NCBI RefSeq assembly: GCF_030811535.1
Contig: NZ_JAUSQX010000001.1
Location: 1,116,001-1,180,000, forward strand
Source of the DNA: Trueperella bonasi
GTDB lineage: Bacteria; Actinomycetota; Actinomycetes; Actinomycetales; Actinomycetaceae
DNA length: 64,000 bases
Direction: 5' to 3'
Shown piece by piece: positions 52,763 to 62,258 of this stretch (its first letter is position 1; each line of letters starts with the position of its first letter). Under the pieces are notes generated by a model that was not told where the DNA came from, made no database searches, and worked only from the letters and a program-made list of their open reading frames with translations. Both the position numbers and the translations under genes were made by a program.

Positions 52763-54203
52763 ATGGCCAACGTTTCGTTTTACGGGGATCAGCAGTTTCC
52801 ACTTGAAATGCACAAGGTGCGTATTATTCAGAAGTTGCACTTGTTGCCCATCGAGGAGCGTTTGGCGGCAATAGAGGGCGCTGGGTTTAACACCTTTTTG
52901 CTAAAGAACAAGGACGTCTTCCTAGACATGCTGACCGATTCAGGCGTGAACGCCATGAGTCAAGAACAGCAGGCTGCGATGCTTAACGCGGATGATGCCT
53001 ATGCCGGTTCAGCCACGTACTTCCGATTGGAGGACAAGGTTACTGAGCTTTTTGGCATGGACTATTTCTTGCCAGCTCACCAGGGGCGTGCGTGCGAAAA
53101 CATCATTTTCTCGACCTACGTGAGCCCGGGCGACTTCGTGCCGATGAATTACCACTTCACAACCACCAAGGCGCACATTGTTGCCAATGGCGGCACGGTG
53201 GTGGAGTATTTGCGCCCCGAAGGCATCGACGTAAAGATTGACCACCCGTTCAAGGGCAATATGGACACTGATGCGCTGCGTGAGTTGCTCGAGTCAGATG
53301 CGTCGGTGCCGGTGGTGCGAATGGAAGCGGGCACAAACCTGATTGGCGGCCAGCCTTTCTCGCTTGAAAACCTCCGAGAAGTCCATGCTCTGCCAAGAAT
53401 TCGGCGTGCCACTTGTGCTCGACGCCTCACTGCTTCAGGACAACCTTTACTTCATTAAGAAACGCGAAGAGCAGGCCGCGGATATGTCTATCCGCGAGAT
53501 CGCCCGCGCGATTGCGGATGCTTGTGACATCTTCTATTTCTCGGCTCGCAAGCTCGGCTTTGGCCGTGGCGGTGGCATTCTTATTCGCGATGAAGATGCC
53601 TATAAGCGGATGCGTGGCCTTGTGCCGATGTTCGAAGGCTTCCTTACCTATGGTGGAATGTCGGTGCGTGAAATGGAAGCGATCACGGTTGGTCTCGAGG
53701 AAACGATGGACTACGACATGATTTCCCATGGCCCGCAGTTCATCGAGTACGCGGTGCGGGAGCTGGACCAGCGCGGCGTACCGGTTGTTAAGCCCGCCGG
53801 CGGTCTAGGAGCTCACCTGAATGCAATGGAGTTCGTTGACCACCTCGATCAGCGAGAATATCCGGCGGGAGCTTTGAACGCCGCGCTGTACTTGGCATCT
53901 GGCGTGCGTGGCATGGAGCGCGGGACGATGTCCGAAGAACGTGACGCCGACGGCGTCGAACCGCTCGCCAACATGGAGCTGGTGCGGCTTGCGATGCCGC
54001 GCCGCGTTTTCACTCTTTCACAGGTGAACTACCTGATTGACCGGGTGAAGTGGTTATACGACAACCGCGAGATGATTAGGGGTCTCGAATGGGAGGAAGA
54101 GCCGGAGATCCTGCGCTTCTTTTACGGCCGTATGCGTCCGCTCTCAGATTGGCCCAACCAGCTGGTGAAAAAGTTCCGCGAAGATTTTGGCGATTCGCTC
54201 TAG
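52763..54203 (+). pseudogene. Tryptophanase/tyrosine phenol-lyase family gene with frameshift
   Basis: Beta-eliminating lyase (PLP) of about 480 residues in two frames. The first part (to about 53390) begins MANVSFYGDQQFPLEMHKVRIIQKL and contains HQGRACENIIFST, as in tryptophanase. The rest continues in the next frame from CQEFGVPLVLDAS, with the PLP Lys in FSARKLGFGRGGG and FLTYGGMSVREMEAITVGL. Alignment to the E. coli TnaA pattern has the same spacing if two bases are added in GCTCTGCC, that is one lost CT from CTCTCT. Either a genuine two-base deletion or an assembly error. ATG 52763 follows GAGGAATCC. Not clear if substrate is Trp, Tyr or other. Confidence 0.8.
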
Positions 54204-54565
54204 CGCCGGCCGGCGGAGCCGTCGGCGTACGGTAGCTGTTCCCAGCGCACGCTCGTTCCTTCGAAGGTGCCAAAGTGGGCGACGGCGTCTTCGGCTGCGT
54301 AGCTGATGGCATCTGCGACGTCCTGCCCGCCGGCCGTGAAGTCGATGATCCGGCTGGTTGCCGATGGGTCAGGAGTGAGCGTGCGGGCTACCCACCCGCC
54401 GCTACCGGGAAAACCGTTCTCGGCGATGAGGATGTCCAAGAACTTCGTAACAGCGGTGTCTGCGGTCTTGCTGTCAGTAAACTCAAGGTGGGCGCGTAAG
54501 GTCACGGGGTCGCCGAAATTCTTCGGCCCCCACGCCCAGCCGTAGTCAAGTTCGTAGTTTTGTAT
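54200..54565 (-). CDS. Small unknown protein with doubtful start (ATA?)
   Basis: A conventional start at GTG 54505 gives 101 residues, but it lacks a ribosome-binding site and the frame stays open and gene-like further upstream (NYELDYGWAWGPKNFGDP). A good Shine-Dalgarno sequence, AGGAAAA, lies before an ATA codon at 54565, suggesting a start codon changed from ATG to ATA, or an unusual ATA start; this gives about 121 residues. No known domain recognised. The middle is alpha/beta-like (RAHLEFTDSKTADTAVTKFLDILIAENGF). Converges with the lyase gene by 4 bases. Confidence 0.55.
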   Translation of the reverse strand: MQNYELDYGWAWGPKNFGDPVTLRAHLEFTDSKTADTAVTKFLDILIAENGFPGSGGWVARTLTPDPSATSRIIDFTAGGQDVADAISYAAEDAVAHFGTFEGTSVRWEQLPYADGSAGRR

Positions 54566-54638
54566 GGTTTTCCTAGGTGGTAGACATTCGCGATTGGACT
54601 AAAAGGACATCGTACAGGCACCTGACCATCACACTCGG

Positions 54639-54709
54639 CCATTTGTTGTGAATCTGAGGATTTTGATCAACAAAAGAGGCGAAAATCGGCTTTTTCTCAC
54701 AACAAATGG
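54639..54709. repeat. Long-loop inverted repeat downstream of tRNA-Gly
   Basis: CCATTTGTTGTGA (54639-54651) and TCACAACAAATGG (54697-54709) are perfect 13-bp arms with a 45-base loop that includes GAAAAAGCCGATTTTC. It lies about 45 bases past the tRNA 3' end. Possibly the tRNA terminator; no gene is seen here. Confidence 0.5.
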
Positions 54710-54752
54710 TCGCCGGGCCGGGGAGCTAAGGCTTTGGCCGGTGCAAACGTGG

Positions 54753-54823
54753 AGCGGGTGACGAGAATCGAACTCGCGCCGGCTGCTTGGGAAGCAGCAG
54801 TTCTACCATTGAACTACACCCGC
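54753..54823 (-). tRNA. tRNA-Gly (anticodon CCC)
   Basis: Read on the minus strand, a 71-nt cloverleaf. The acceptor stem is GCGGGTG / CACCCGC with discriminator T, as usual for glycine. The D arm contains GTTCAATGGTAGAAC, the anticodon stem GCTGC / GCAGC has loop TTCCCAA (anticodon CCC, reading GGG), and the T arm has loop TTCGATT. CCA is not encoded. It stands alone. Confidence 0.95.
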
Positions 54824-54934
54824 CGGTGACATGATCATAGAGAATTTCGGTCTCGACTGCCAAAACCGTCCAACATCGCCCTGCGCAAGCAATAACTTTC
54901 TGCACGGGTAATCGGCCCGTGAGAGAATCGAGCC

Positions 54935-55531
54935 ATGCTTCTTTCAGATCGCGATATCCGCACGTACATCGAACAGGGCAAAATCGCGCTCGATCCGTGG
55001 GATCCGCAGATGGTCCAGCCCTCATCGATCGACATTCACCTCGACCGCTTCTTTCGCCTCTTCGACAACCACAAATATCCGATGATCGATCCGTCGCAGC
55101 CCCAACCCGAGCTCACCCGCCTTGTGGAAGTCCCCGCCGACGGTCACCTCGTTCTCCATCCCGGCGAGTTCGTACTCGGCTCCACCTACGAACAGGTCAC
55201 GCTGGCCGGCGACGTCGCCGCCCGGCTCGAAGGCAAGTCCAGCTTGGGCAGGCTCGGCCTGCTCACGCATTCGACCGCTGGCTTTATCGACCCTGGGTTC
55301 TCGGGTCACGTGACACTCGAACTGTCCAACACTGCGACCATGCCAATCATGCTCTTCCCCGGCATGAAGATTGGCCAGTTCTGCTTCTTCCAGCTGAGTT
55401 CACCGGCCGAGGCTCCCTACGGCCAGGGCGCACACGGTTCGCGCTATCAGGGCCAGCGCGGCCCAACGGCATCGCGTTCCGATTTGAACTTCCATCGCAT
55501 CGACGTCTCGGACCACAACTTCAGCGACTAG
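54935..55531 (+). CDS. dcd: dCTP deaminase (possibly bifunctional deaminase/dUTPase)
   Basis: 198 residues, trimeric dUTPase-like fold. Removes the amino group of dCTP; the actinobacterial form often also hydrolyses dUTP to dUMP. Features are MLLSDRDI at the start, [53 protein letters not shown] with catalytic Glu after Ala-Gly, and the C-terminal [14 protein letters not shown] tail over the active site. Followed by a short intrinsic terminator. Confidence 0.93.
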   Translation: MLLSDRDIRTYIEQGKIALDPWDPQMVQPSSIDIHLDRFFRLFDNHKYPMIDPSQPQPELTRLVEVPADGHLVLHPGEFVLGSTYEQVTLAGDVAARLEGKSSLGRLGLLTHSTAGFIDPGFSGHVTLELSNTATMPIMLFPGMKIGQFCFFQLSSPAEAPYGQGAHGSRYQGQRGPTASRSDLNFHRIDVSDHNFSD

Positions 55532-55562
55532 CGCGTGAGATTCGTCTGAAAGGAATGAGACG

Positions 55563-55588
55563 GAGCGACTTTCGGTGTCGCTTTCTTT
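55563..55588 (+). terminator. Terminator after dcd
   Basis: AGCGAC (55564-55569) pairs with GTCGCT (55577-55582) over TTTCGGT and is followed by TTCTTT, about 35 bases past the stop. Confidence 0.65.
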
Positions 55589-55627
55589 AGGATGGTGGAG
55601 ACACCGGAACAACATATCGGGAGCATC

Positions 55628-58600
55628 ATGCTGATTTTGTTAGCCGCCTTCGCGATAGGCGCTCTTGCGGCGCCCATTATCATGCGGCGCGGCAGGCTCG
55701 GCTACGTGATTTTGTCACTGATTCCGTTAGCTTCCTTCGTCTTCTTGGCGATGCAGGGCTCGCGGGTGCTCTCGGGGGATTTTCCCACAGAATCTTGGGC
55801 TTGGGTTCCGCAGCTGAGCCTTGAGCTCACCTTCAGACTCGATCACCTGGCGTGGGTGATGTCGCTCATCGTGACGGGCGTGGGAGCTGCCGTCCTGTTT
55901 TATTGTTCGCGGTACTTCTCTGCGGCCGCATCAGGAATGGGGCGTTTTGCCGGCGTGTTTGTCGCCTTCGCCGGCGCAATGCTCGGCTTGGTCACAACCG
56001 ATAACACGCTTGCCCTGTACCTGTTTTGGGAGTTGACCTCGGTCTTCTCCTTCCTGCTCATCGGTTTCAATTACGAAAAGCGTTCCTCGAGGCGTGCGGC
56101 CGGCCAGGCTTTTATCACGACGACGTTCGGCGGCTTGGCCATGTTGGTCGGCATTATCACGCTCGGCAATATCCCTGGCGGCTCCTATTCGCTGACGGAG
56201 CTGATCGAATCGGCGCAAGCTGGCACGCTCGGCGTCGCGCCGATTGCCGCAAACTCGACTCCTTCGGGCGTGATCGTCGCCGCCGTGGTTCTCATTTTGC
56301 TCGGCGCGATGGGTAAATCAGCGATCATTCCGTTCCACTTTTGGTTGCCGGCAGCGATGGCTGCCCCAACACCTACGTCGGCCTACCTGCACGCTGCGGC
56401 CATGGTCAAGGCAGGCGTTTACCTGGTCGCCCGGCTCGCTCCCGGTTTCTCGGACATAGCGGCCTGGCGTTGGATGATCCTTATCGGAGGTATCGGCACG
56501 CTCTTGCTCGGCGGTTACCGAGCGCTGAAGCAACACGATCTCAAACTGGTTCTCGCCTTTGGTACCGTCTCGCAGCTGGGTCTGATCATGATCATGGTTG
56601 GCTACGGCACGCCCGCCATGTTGCTGGCAGGCCTGGGGATGTTAGTTGCCCATTCAATGTTCAAGTCCACGCTCTTCTTGGCTGTTGGTCAGGTGGACTG
56701 GGCCACCGGAACGCGTGACCTGCGCGAGCTTTCCGGGCTTGGCCGCCAAATGCCGATCACCAGCACAGCTGCTGCACTCGCCGGGCTATCTATGGCCGGT
56801 TTCCCAGGATTTGCAGGCTTCGTCGCCAAAGAAGCTGCGTTGCATGCGCTCGTGGGCGCAGGCCTCGTCGATACCATCACGCTTATCGCAATCGCCGTGG
56901 GTTCGGCATTCACAGCTGCCTACACACTGCGTTTTTGGTGGGGTGCCTTCGCCAATAAGGATGGGGTTGCGGACGTCAAGGTGAAGAAGCGTTCGTGGAT
57001 CATGACCACCCCGGTTGTCGGACTCTCGCTCGGCGGCCTCGTCTTTGGCATCGGAGCGCATTGGCTCGACGCCGTTCTTTCGCCGCACGCCCAAAAGATC
57101 CCGGGGGAGGCCGGTCACCTCGTAGCGTGGCCTGGTTTTGGCGTGCCGTTCGTGTTGACGCTGGTTATTCTGGCTGCGGGCGCCGCGATCTTTGCCGCTC
57201 GTGGCCCACTCGAGCGTACGCTTGGAAACCGGCACTTCCCGATTGCAGCGGATGCCACCTACCATCACATGTTGGATGGGCTGGACAACCTTTCCGGGCG
57301 AGCAACGGCATTCACCCAGAGAGGGTCATTGCCCGCATACCTATCGACGATCTTTACCTTCACGGTGGGCTCGGTAGGTATCGTGCTGCTCGTTGGTGAC
57401 ATCACGGGAATGATCCACCTGCGGGCCTACGATTCAATTGCGCAGATGTTCGTCGTCGCCGTCACAGTCCTCGCGGCCGTGCTGGCCGCTCGCGCCCGGC
57501 ACCGGCTAAAAGCCGTTCTCCTGATGGGAATCTCGGGATATGGGGTCGCACTCACATACGAACTGTACGGTGCGCCGGATCTAGCGCTGACGCAGGTGCT
57601 GGTTGAAACCATGTCGCTCGTTGTTTTCATCCTTGTTCTGCGCCGGTTGCCCCAATATTTCTCGAACCGTCCGCTGCGTATTTCACGCATGTGGCGTATC
57701 GGGTTGGCGGGGCTGTTCGGTGCTATGACAGCCGTTGTCGGCGTGCTCGCCGCGGGCGCTCGGGTGCACGAACCGATATCGCTATTTTTCCACGATGAGG
57801 CCTATCAGTACGGCTACGGCAAGAACATCGTTAACGTCACACTCGTCGATATTCGGGCGTGGGACACAATGGGTGAAATCTCAGTGGTCGTGGCGGCCGC
57901 AATCGGTATTTCCTCGCTCCTGTTCATCCGGGACCGCGGCGGTAGAATCGATCGATTCCGAAACTTGCAAGCACCGCTTACCAATGTTGCAGGTCAAGTT
58001 ATTCGCACGTCACGCGACGTCGAGAGCCCGTTCAAGCGTGCGGGGCGCACGCGCCGAGTTGAGCCGGCAGTGACCTCGCCAGGGCGCAACCGACGCTGGC
58101 TGGAAGGAACTGACCAACTGCCCTTCTGGCGCAGATCCGTCATTCTCGAAGTCGGCACCCGATTGATCTTCCACACGATCATGATCGTGTCCGTGTTCTT
58201 CCTGTTCTCCGGCCACAACGCGCCAGGTGGCGGATTCGCGGGCGGTCTGCTCGCAGGTATCGCCCTCGTGCTGCGATATGTTGCCGGCGGACGTTACGAG
58301 CTCGGCGCGGCCGTGCCACTGCATCCCGGCCACCTGATGGGAGCGGGCCTAGTCGTCGCGGGAATCTCCGCCGTGACACCCGTGTTGCTGGGAGGCACGA
58401 TCCTTCAGTCGGCCAAGATCATCGTGAACCTGTGGGGCTTCGGCGAAGTAGCGATCGCGACTGCGGTGTTCTTCGACATCGGCGTCTACCTCGTCGTCGT
58501 TGGTCTGATTTTGGATATCTTGCGCTCGCTCGGCGCTGAGATCGATCGGCACGGCGAAGTTGAGGGACTTGACGAGGAGGACTACGAGATCCGTCCTTCC

Positions 58601-59011
58601 CAAGACGAGCGCCGTGAAACCACTGACGCTCGCGAAGCACGCGACTTTGACGCTGACGAAAAGCGCGAACATGTGCACGGCAAGGATCGCGCCGATGCGC
58701 GCGAACAAGAACTTGCTTTGGTGGGCTCTCGGGCAGCGGAAGGTAGCGCTGAAGGGACCGAAACGCAGGCTGATGCCGCAGTCGCAGCGCCCTCGTCGCC
58801 CGTTGAACATGATCCCGATTCGCCCGAGGTTTCCGACCAGGCCCAGCGCCAGGCTCTCGAAGCTGCCGAAGCGGTGAAAGACGCTCAGCCCGACGTCGTC
58901 GACCTTGAAGAGGAAACCGTGGATCCAAAGACAGGCTTAACCACCGTGGCAACCGACCCGGAAACGACCAGCGGCATGCAAGCCGTGACGGATGAGGAGG
59001 AAAGCTCGTGA
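55628..59011 (+). CDS. mrpA: Na+/H+ antiporter subunit A fused to subunit B
   Basis: About 1127 residues, the largest Mrp subunit. Residues 1-770: NuoL-like membrane domain with the proton-channel helices (LFWELTSVFSFLLIGFNYEKRSSRR; AAMAAPTPTSAYLHAAAMVKAGVYL; HSMFKSTLFLAVGQVDWATGTRDL). Then a DUF4040-like part and, from about 850, a full MrpB-type domain (FFLFSGHNAPGGGFAGGLLAGIALVL), which many bacteria encode separately. The last 130 residues are a Glu/Asp/Ala-rich cytoplasmic tail. ATG 55628 follows GGGAG; ATG 55592 is less likely. First gene of mrpA(B)CDEFG, with each stop overlapping the next start. The complex exports Na+ in exchange for H+. Confidence 0.92.
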   Translation: MLILLAAFAIGALAAPIIMRRGRLGYVILSLIPLASFVFLAMQGSRVLSGDFPTESWAWVPQLSLELTFRLDHLAWVMSLIVTGVGAAVLFYCSRYFSAAASGMGRFAGVFVAFAGAMLGLVTTDNTLALYLFWELTSVFSFLLIGFNYEKRSSRRAAGQAFITTTFGGLAMLVGIITLGNIPGGSYSLTELIESAQAGTLGVAPIAANSTPSGVIVAAVVLILLGAMGKSAIIPFHFWLPAAMAAPTPTSAYLHAAAMVKAGVYLVARLAPGFSDIAAWRWMILIGGIGTLLLGGYRALKQHDLKLVLAFGTVSQLGLIMIMVGYGTPAMLLAGLGMLVAHSMFKSTLFLAVGQVDWATGTRDLRELSGLGRQMPITSTAAALAGLSMAGFPGFAGFVAKEAALHALVGAGLVDTITLIAIAVGSAFTAAYTLRFWWGAFANKDGVADVKVKKRSWIMTTPVVGLSLGGLVFGIGAHWLDAVLSPHAQKIPGEAGHLVAWPGFGVPFVLTLVILAAGAAIFAARGPLERTLGNRHFPIAADATYHHMLDGLDNLSGRATAFTQRGSLPAYLSTIFTFTVGSVGIVLLVGDITGMIHLRAYDSIAQMFVVAVTVLAAVLAARARHRLKAVLLMGISGYGVALTYELYGAPDLALTQVLVETMSLVVFILVLRRLPQYFSNRPLRISRMWRIGLAGLFGAMTAVVGVLAAGARVHEPISLFFHDEAYQYGYGKNIVNVTLVDIRAWDTMGEISVVVAAAIGISSLLFIRDRGGRIDRFRNLQAPLTNVAGQVIRTSRDVESPFKRAGRTRRVEPAVTSPGRNRRWLEGTDQLPFWRRSVILEVGTRLIFHTIMIVSVFFLFSGHNAPGGGFAGGLLAGIALVLRYVAGGRYELGAAVPLHPGHLMGAGLVVAGISAVTPVLLGGTILQSAKIIVNLWGFGEVAIATAVFFDIGVYLVVVGLILDILRSLGAEIDRHGEVEGLDEEDYEIRPSQDERRETTDAREARDFDADEKREHVHGKDRADAREQELALVGSRAAEGSAEGTETQADAAVAAPSSPVEHDPDSPEVSDQAQRQALEAAEAVKDAQPDVVDLEEETVDPKTGLTTVATDPETTSGMQAVTDEEESS

Positions 59012-59523
59012 CCTCATCTTTTGCTCTCGCACTTCTCGCTGGCGGGTTAGTCGCGGTGGGAATATACCTCGTGCTCGAAAGATCGTTCTCGCGGATCATC
59101 CTTGGCATGTCCGCAATCACCAACGGTGTAAACATTCTGTTCTTGATCGCGGGTGGGCCCTCTGGTGAGCCGCCGCTGGTGGGCGCGGCCGAAAAAGAAG
59201 ACATGTCAGACCCGCTCGTGCAGGCCATGATGCTCACCGCGATCGTTATCGGGCTAGCCACCACCGCATTTATGCTGGCCATGGCCTACCGATCCTGGCA
59301 GCTCAACGGTAATGACGAAGTGCAAGACGACTTGGAAGATCGCCGGATCGCCAAGCGCGAAGGTGAGGAAGAATTCGACGCCCGCGCAGACGGCGCAACT
59401 GACCTCGCCACCGACTCGGTCGAAGCGCATGATGAAACCGAAGGTGAATTCGAAGATCACGAACTTGCCGGGACGATCGACCCGGTTCATGACCGGCCAC
59501 GCAATAGGGAGGAGACTAAGTGA
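59008..59523 (+). CDS. mrpC: Na+/H+ antiporter subunit C (MnhC/MrpC)
   Basis: 171 residues, NuoK-like. Three membrane helices in the first 100 residues, with LAGGLVAVGIYLVLERSFSRIILGMSAITNGVNILFLIAGG and the conserved DPLVQAMMLTAIVIGLATTAFMLAMAYR. The rest (about 70 residues) is a Glu/Asp-rich tail beyond the usual 110-150. GTG start overlaps the mrpA stop by 4 bases, and its end overlaps mrpD likewise. Confidence 0.92.
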   Translation: MTSSFALALLAGGLVAVGIYLVLERSFSRIILGMSAITNGVNILFLIAGGPSGEPPLVGAAEKEDMSDPLVQAMMLTAIVIGLATTAFMLAMAYRSWQLNGNDEVQDDLEDRRIAKREGEEEFDARADGATDLATDSVEAHDETEGEFEDHELAGTIDPVHDRPRNREETK

Positions 59524-61127
59524 CCTGGACTTTCCTCGTTGCCCTACCCGTCGCCCTTCCGATTTTTGGCGCGGGGCTCTCGCTCGCATTCGCCTCTGTA
59601 CGCCGCATGCAGGGCTGGCTGTCAGCGGGCGTACTTGCCATCGTGTGGGCGGTGGCGGCGGTGCTTCTCTACCAGTCGACCAAGGGCCCGGTGGTGCTCG
59701 ACGTAGCATCGTGGGCGGCCCCGGTAGGTATTTCCCTCGTGGCCGACCGCCTGTCGTCGATCATGCTGCTGACCTCGGTGACTGTAACCCTCACGGTTTT
59801 GTTATATTCCTTGGCCCAGGGCGCCGCTGACGGCGACGACGCCGCGCCGATTGCCGTCTACCATCCCGCGTTTTTGCTGCTCTCCGCAGGCGTTTCCAAC
59901 GCGTTCCTGTCCGGTGATTTGTTCAATATCTACGTCGGCTTCGAGCTATTACTCGTTGCTTCGTTCGTGCTGATTACGTTGGGTGGCACGCGCGAACGGA
60001 TCCGTTCGGGAACTGTTTACGTGGTAGTTTCGCTGATTTCCTCGGTGATCTTCCTGATTGGAATTGCGCTTGCTTACGCGGCTGCGGGAACCGTGAATCT
60101 TGCGCAATTGGCGCTGCGTCTGCCAGAAATCGATCCGACTGTGCGCTTGATTATTCAAGTGATGCTGCTTGTGGGCTTTGGCATTAAGGCCGCCGTCTTC
60201 CCGCTATCGGCCTGGTTGCCCGATTCCTACCCAACTGCCCCAGCGCCCGTGACCGCGGTGTTTGCCGGCCTTCTGACGAAGGTAGGCGTGTACACGATCA
60301 TCCGCACGCAGACCCTCCTCTTCCCCAACAACAGGCTTTCGATCGTTCTCGGCCTGATCGCCGTGGCGACGATGATCATGGGCATCCTAGGTGCGGTGGC
60401 GCAGCAGGACATCAAGCGGCTGCTGTCATTCACGCTGGTCTCCCACATCGGCTACATGATGTGGGGAATCTCCATTGCGACAGTGGCAGGGCTTGGAGCG
60501 ACGATCTACTACGCCGTCCACCACATCACCGTTCAAACGGCGCTGTTCCTCGTTGTTGGACTGATCGAACGGAGGGGCGGAACGACGTCGCTCGTCCGGC
60601 TTGGCTCACTGGCTAAGCTCGCCCCCGTGCTAGCTGCGCTTTACCTCGTGCCAGCCTTGAATCTGGCGGGCATCCCCCCAGGCTCGGGCTTCTTCGGCAA
60701 GGTGGGACTGATCCAGGCGTCGATTGACCGCTTGGCATGGATTGACTGGCTACTGATCGCGGCGGGAATTATTTCGTCGCTTCTGACCCTGTACGCGGTA
60801 TCTCGTGCGTGGAATATGGCGTTTTGGCAGACCGCGCCGGAGCCGCTTCCCGAAAAGCCGATCCCATGGGGAATGACAGCCTCTGCAGGTGGTCTCGTAG
60901 CAATTTCACTGTTCATTTCGTTCTGGGCAGGCCCAATCAACCAGTTCACTGAAGGCGCTGCGGTCGAGCTCAAGTCGCGCAGCCCCTACATTGTGGCAGT
61001 ACTGCCCGAAGACGGGCGCGGTACGGGTGAAAGCCCGCGCGTTGAGGGCGAGGACCTCCCGGAGGTTGAGGACACGGAGGCGCCCGACTGGGCACCTACC
61101 CCGGACGAAGGAGGCACCCATGGATAG
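59520..61127 (+). CDS. mrpD: Na+/H+ antiporter subunit D (MnhD/MrpD)
   Basis: 535 residues, NuoN/M-like proton-translocating subunit with about 14 helices. Conserved blocks include SGDLFNIYVGFELLLVASFVLITLGG with the key membrane Glu, VGFGIKAAVFPLSAWLPDSYPTAPAPVTAVFAGLLTKVGVYTIIR with Lys, and AQQDIKRLLSFTLVSHIGYMMWG. Acidic C-terminal tail of 40 residues. GTG start overlaps mrpC by 4 bases; its end overlaps mrpE by 8. Confidence 0.93.
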   Translation: MTWTFLVALPVALPIFGAGLSLAFASVRRMQGWLSAGVLAIVWAVAAVLLYQSTKGPVVLDVASWAAPVGISLVADRLSSIMLLTSVTVTLTVLLYSLAQGAADGDDAAPIAVYHPAFLLLSAGVSNAFLSGDLFNIYVGFELLLVASFVLITLGGTRERIRSGTVYVVVSLISSVIFLIGIALAYAAAGTVNLAQLALRLPEIDPTVRLIIQVMLLVGFGIKAAVFPLSAWLPDSYPTAPAPVTAVFAGLLTKVGVYTIIRTQTLLFPNNRLSIVLGLIAVATMIMGILGAVAQQDIKRLLSFTLVSHIGYMMWGISIATVAGLGATIYYAVHHITVQTALFLVVGLIERRGGTTSLVRLGSLAKLAPVLAALYLVPALNLAGIPPGSGFFGKVGLIQASIDRLAWIDWLLIAAGIISSLLTLYAVSRAWNMAFWQTAPEPLPEKPIPWGMTASAGGLVAISLFISFWAGPINQFTEGAAVELKSRSPYIVAVLPEDGRGTGESPRVEGEDLPEVEDTEAPDWAPTPDEGGTHG

Positions 61128-61884
61128 ACCTCAGTGGAGTAAATCCGCCCGGGCCATCCACCGGGTAACCCGCCGTCCCGGGCGCTTCCCCCATGCTTCC
61201 GCCGGAATGCTCATGTGGCTCATGTTCGTTTGGGTGTTGCTGTGGGGAGACCTTACGGCCGGCAACTTCCTTGGCGGCCTACTCGTCGCACTGTTTGTAA
61301 CCACGGTGGCGCCATTCCCTGCCACACCGTTCGACGGGCGCTTCAGACCCATGGGTGTAGCCCATCTCGCGCTACGATTCTTCTGGGATATTCTCGTCTC
61401 CTCCTTCCAACAGGGAAAGTTCATTTTGACGGGTGGCCAACCGCAGGCGGCCATCATCCGTATCCATCTGCGTTCCCACTCTGATGTGTATCTTTCGATG
61501 ATTTCCGGAATGACCGCGCTCGTGCCGGGTTCCGTCGTCGTTGAAGCGCACCGCGTAACCGGAACGATATACGTGCACGTGTTCGATACGCGCCTGGCCG
61601 GAGGGATTGAAGGCGTACACAAGACGGTGCTGGAGCTTGAAGAACGAGTGCTACGTGCCTTTGCGTCGCACGATGAGCTTGTGGACGCTGGCTTCGTGCC
61701 GGGTGCCACGCCGCGAGCTGGGCGCCTACCAACACCGTACGCTCCGGCTACCGGCAAGCCGATTGAGCAACCGGTTTCGGAAGCCGAAGAACTGGCTCGT
61801 GTTCAAGAATCTAAGCGCGAAGAACGCCACGAGCGCACACAACGCATTGCGGGCAATATCCTGCAGGCGGAGGTGGAGGAATGA
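61120..61884 (+). CDS. mrpE: Na+/H+ antiporter subunit E (MnhE/MrpE)
   Basis: About 254 residues. N-terminal membrane part with MLMWLMFVWVLLWGDLTAGNFLGGLLVALFVTTV, followed by the conserved FFWDILVSSFQQGKFIL and the soluble domain (SMISGMTALVPGSVVVEA). The last 60 residues are charged, rich in Glu and Arg. ATG 61120 sits behind GGAGG and lies inside the mrpD end. Longer frames starting further left duplicate mrpD sequence in another frame and are not real. Confidence 0.92.
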   Translation: MDRPQWSKSARAIHRVTRRPGRFPHASAGMLMWLMFVWVLLWGDLTAGNFLGGLLVALFVTTVAPFPATPFDGRFRPMGVAHLALRFFWDILVSSFQQGKFILTGGQPQAAIIRIHLRSHSDVYLSMISGMTALVPGSVVVEAHRVTGTIYVHVFDTRLAGGIEGVHKTVLELEERVLRAFASHDELVDAGFVPGATPRAGRLPTPYAPATGKPIEQPVSEAEELARVQESKREERHERTQRIAGNILQAEVEE

Positions 61885-62258
61885 TTTACGTTCTAGGTGC
61901 ATGCATGCTCATGCTCGTCATTGCGGCCCTCCTAGTCACAGCTCGAGCCGTGAAAGGTCCCACATCGCTTGACCGCATGGTCTCTGTCGACATGATCTCT
62001 TCTATTTTGATTGGCTCGGTGGCTCTGCTGGCCGCACTGACGAGACGATCGGATTTGCTGGCACTTTTCATCGTGCTCTCACTTGTTGGTTTCGTGGGGT
62101 CGATGACTCTGGCCCGTTTCATCACCCCGGTCGATCCGAGTGCGAAGCGGACCTTCTGGAAAGATACGCAGCACGATGAACCTGCCCAAAAGGTCCACCC
62201 CGATAGCGCGGCTGTGAAACACGAGGTGGATGCGCTCGAGAATGGGAGTGGCTCGTGA
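61881..62258 (+). CDS. mrpF: Na+/H+ antiporter subunit F (MnhF/MrpF)
   Basis: 125 residues with three helices (about 3-25, 33-55, 58-80). The family's short loop RAVKGPTSLDRMVSVDMIS is present. Compared with the usual 90 residues there is an extra charged C-terminus of 35-40 residues. It overlaps both neighbours by 4 bases. Confidence 0.9.
   Translation: MIYVLGACMLMLVIAALLVTARAVKGPTSLDRMVSVDMISSILIGSVALLAALTRRSDLLALFIVLSLVGFVGSMTLARFITPVDPSAKRTFWKDTQHDEPAQKVHPDSAAVKHEVDALENGSGS

Noticed and set aside
54639-54823. Integration site at the tRNA-Gly gene
   Set aside because: No integrase and no repeat of the tRNA 3' end seen; neighbouring genes are ordinary.
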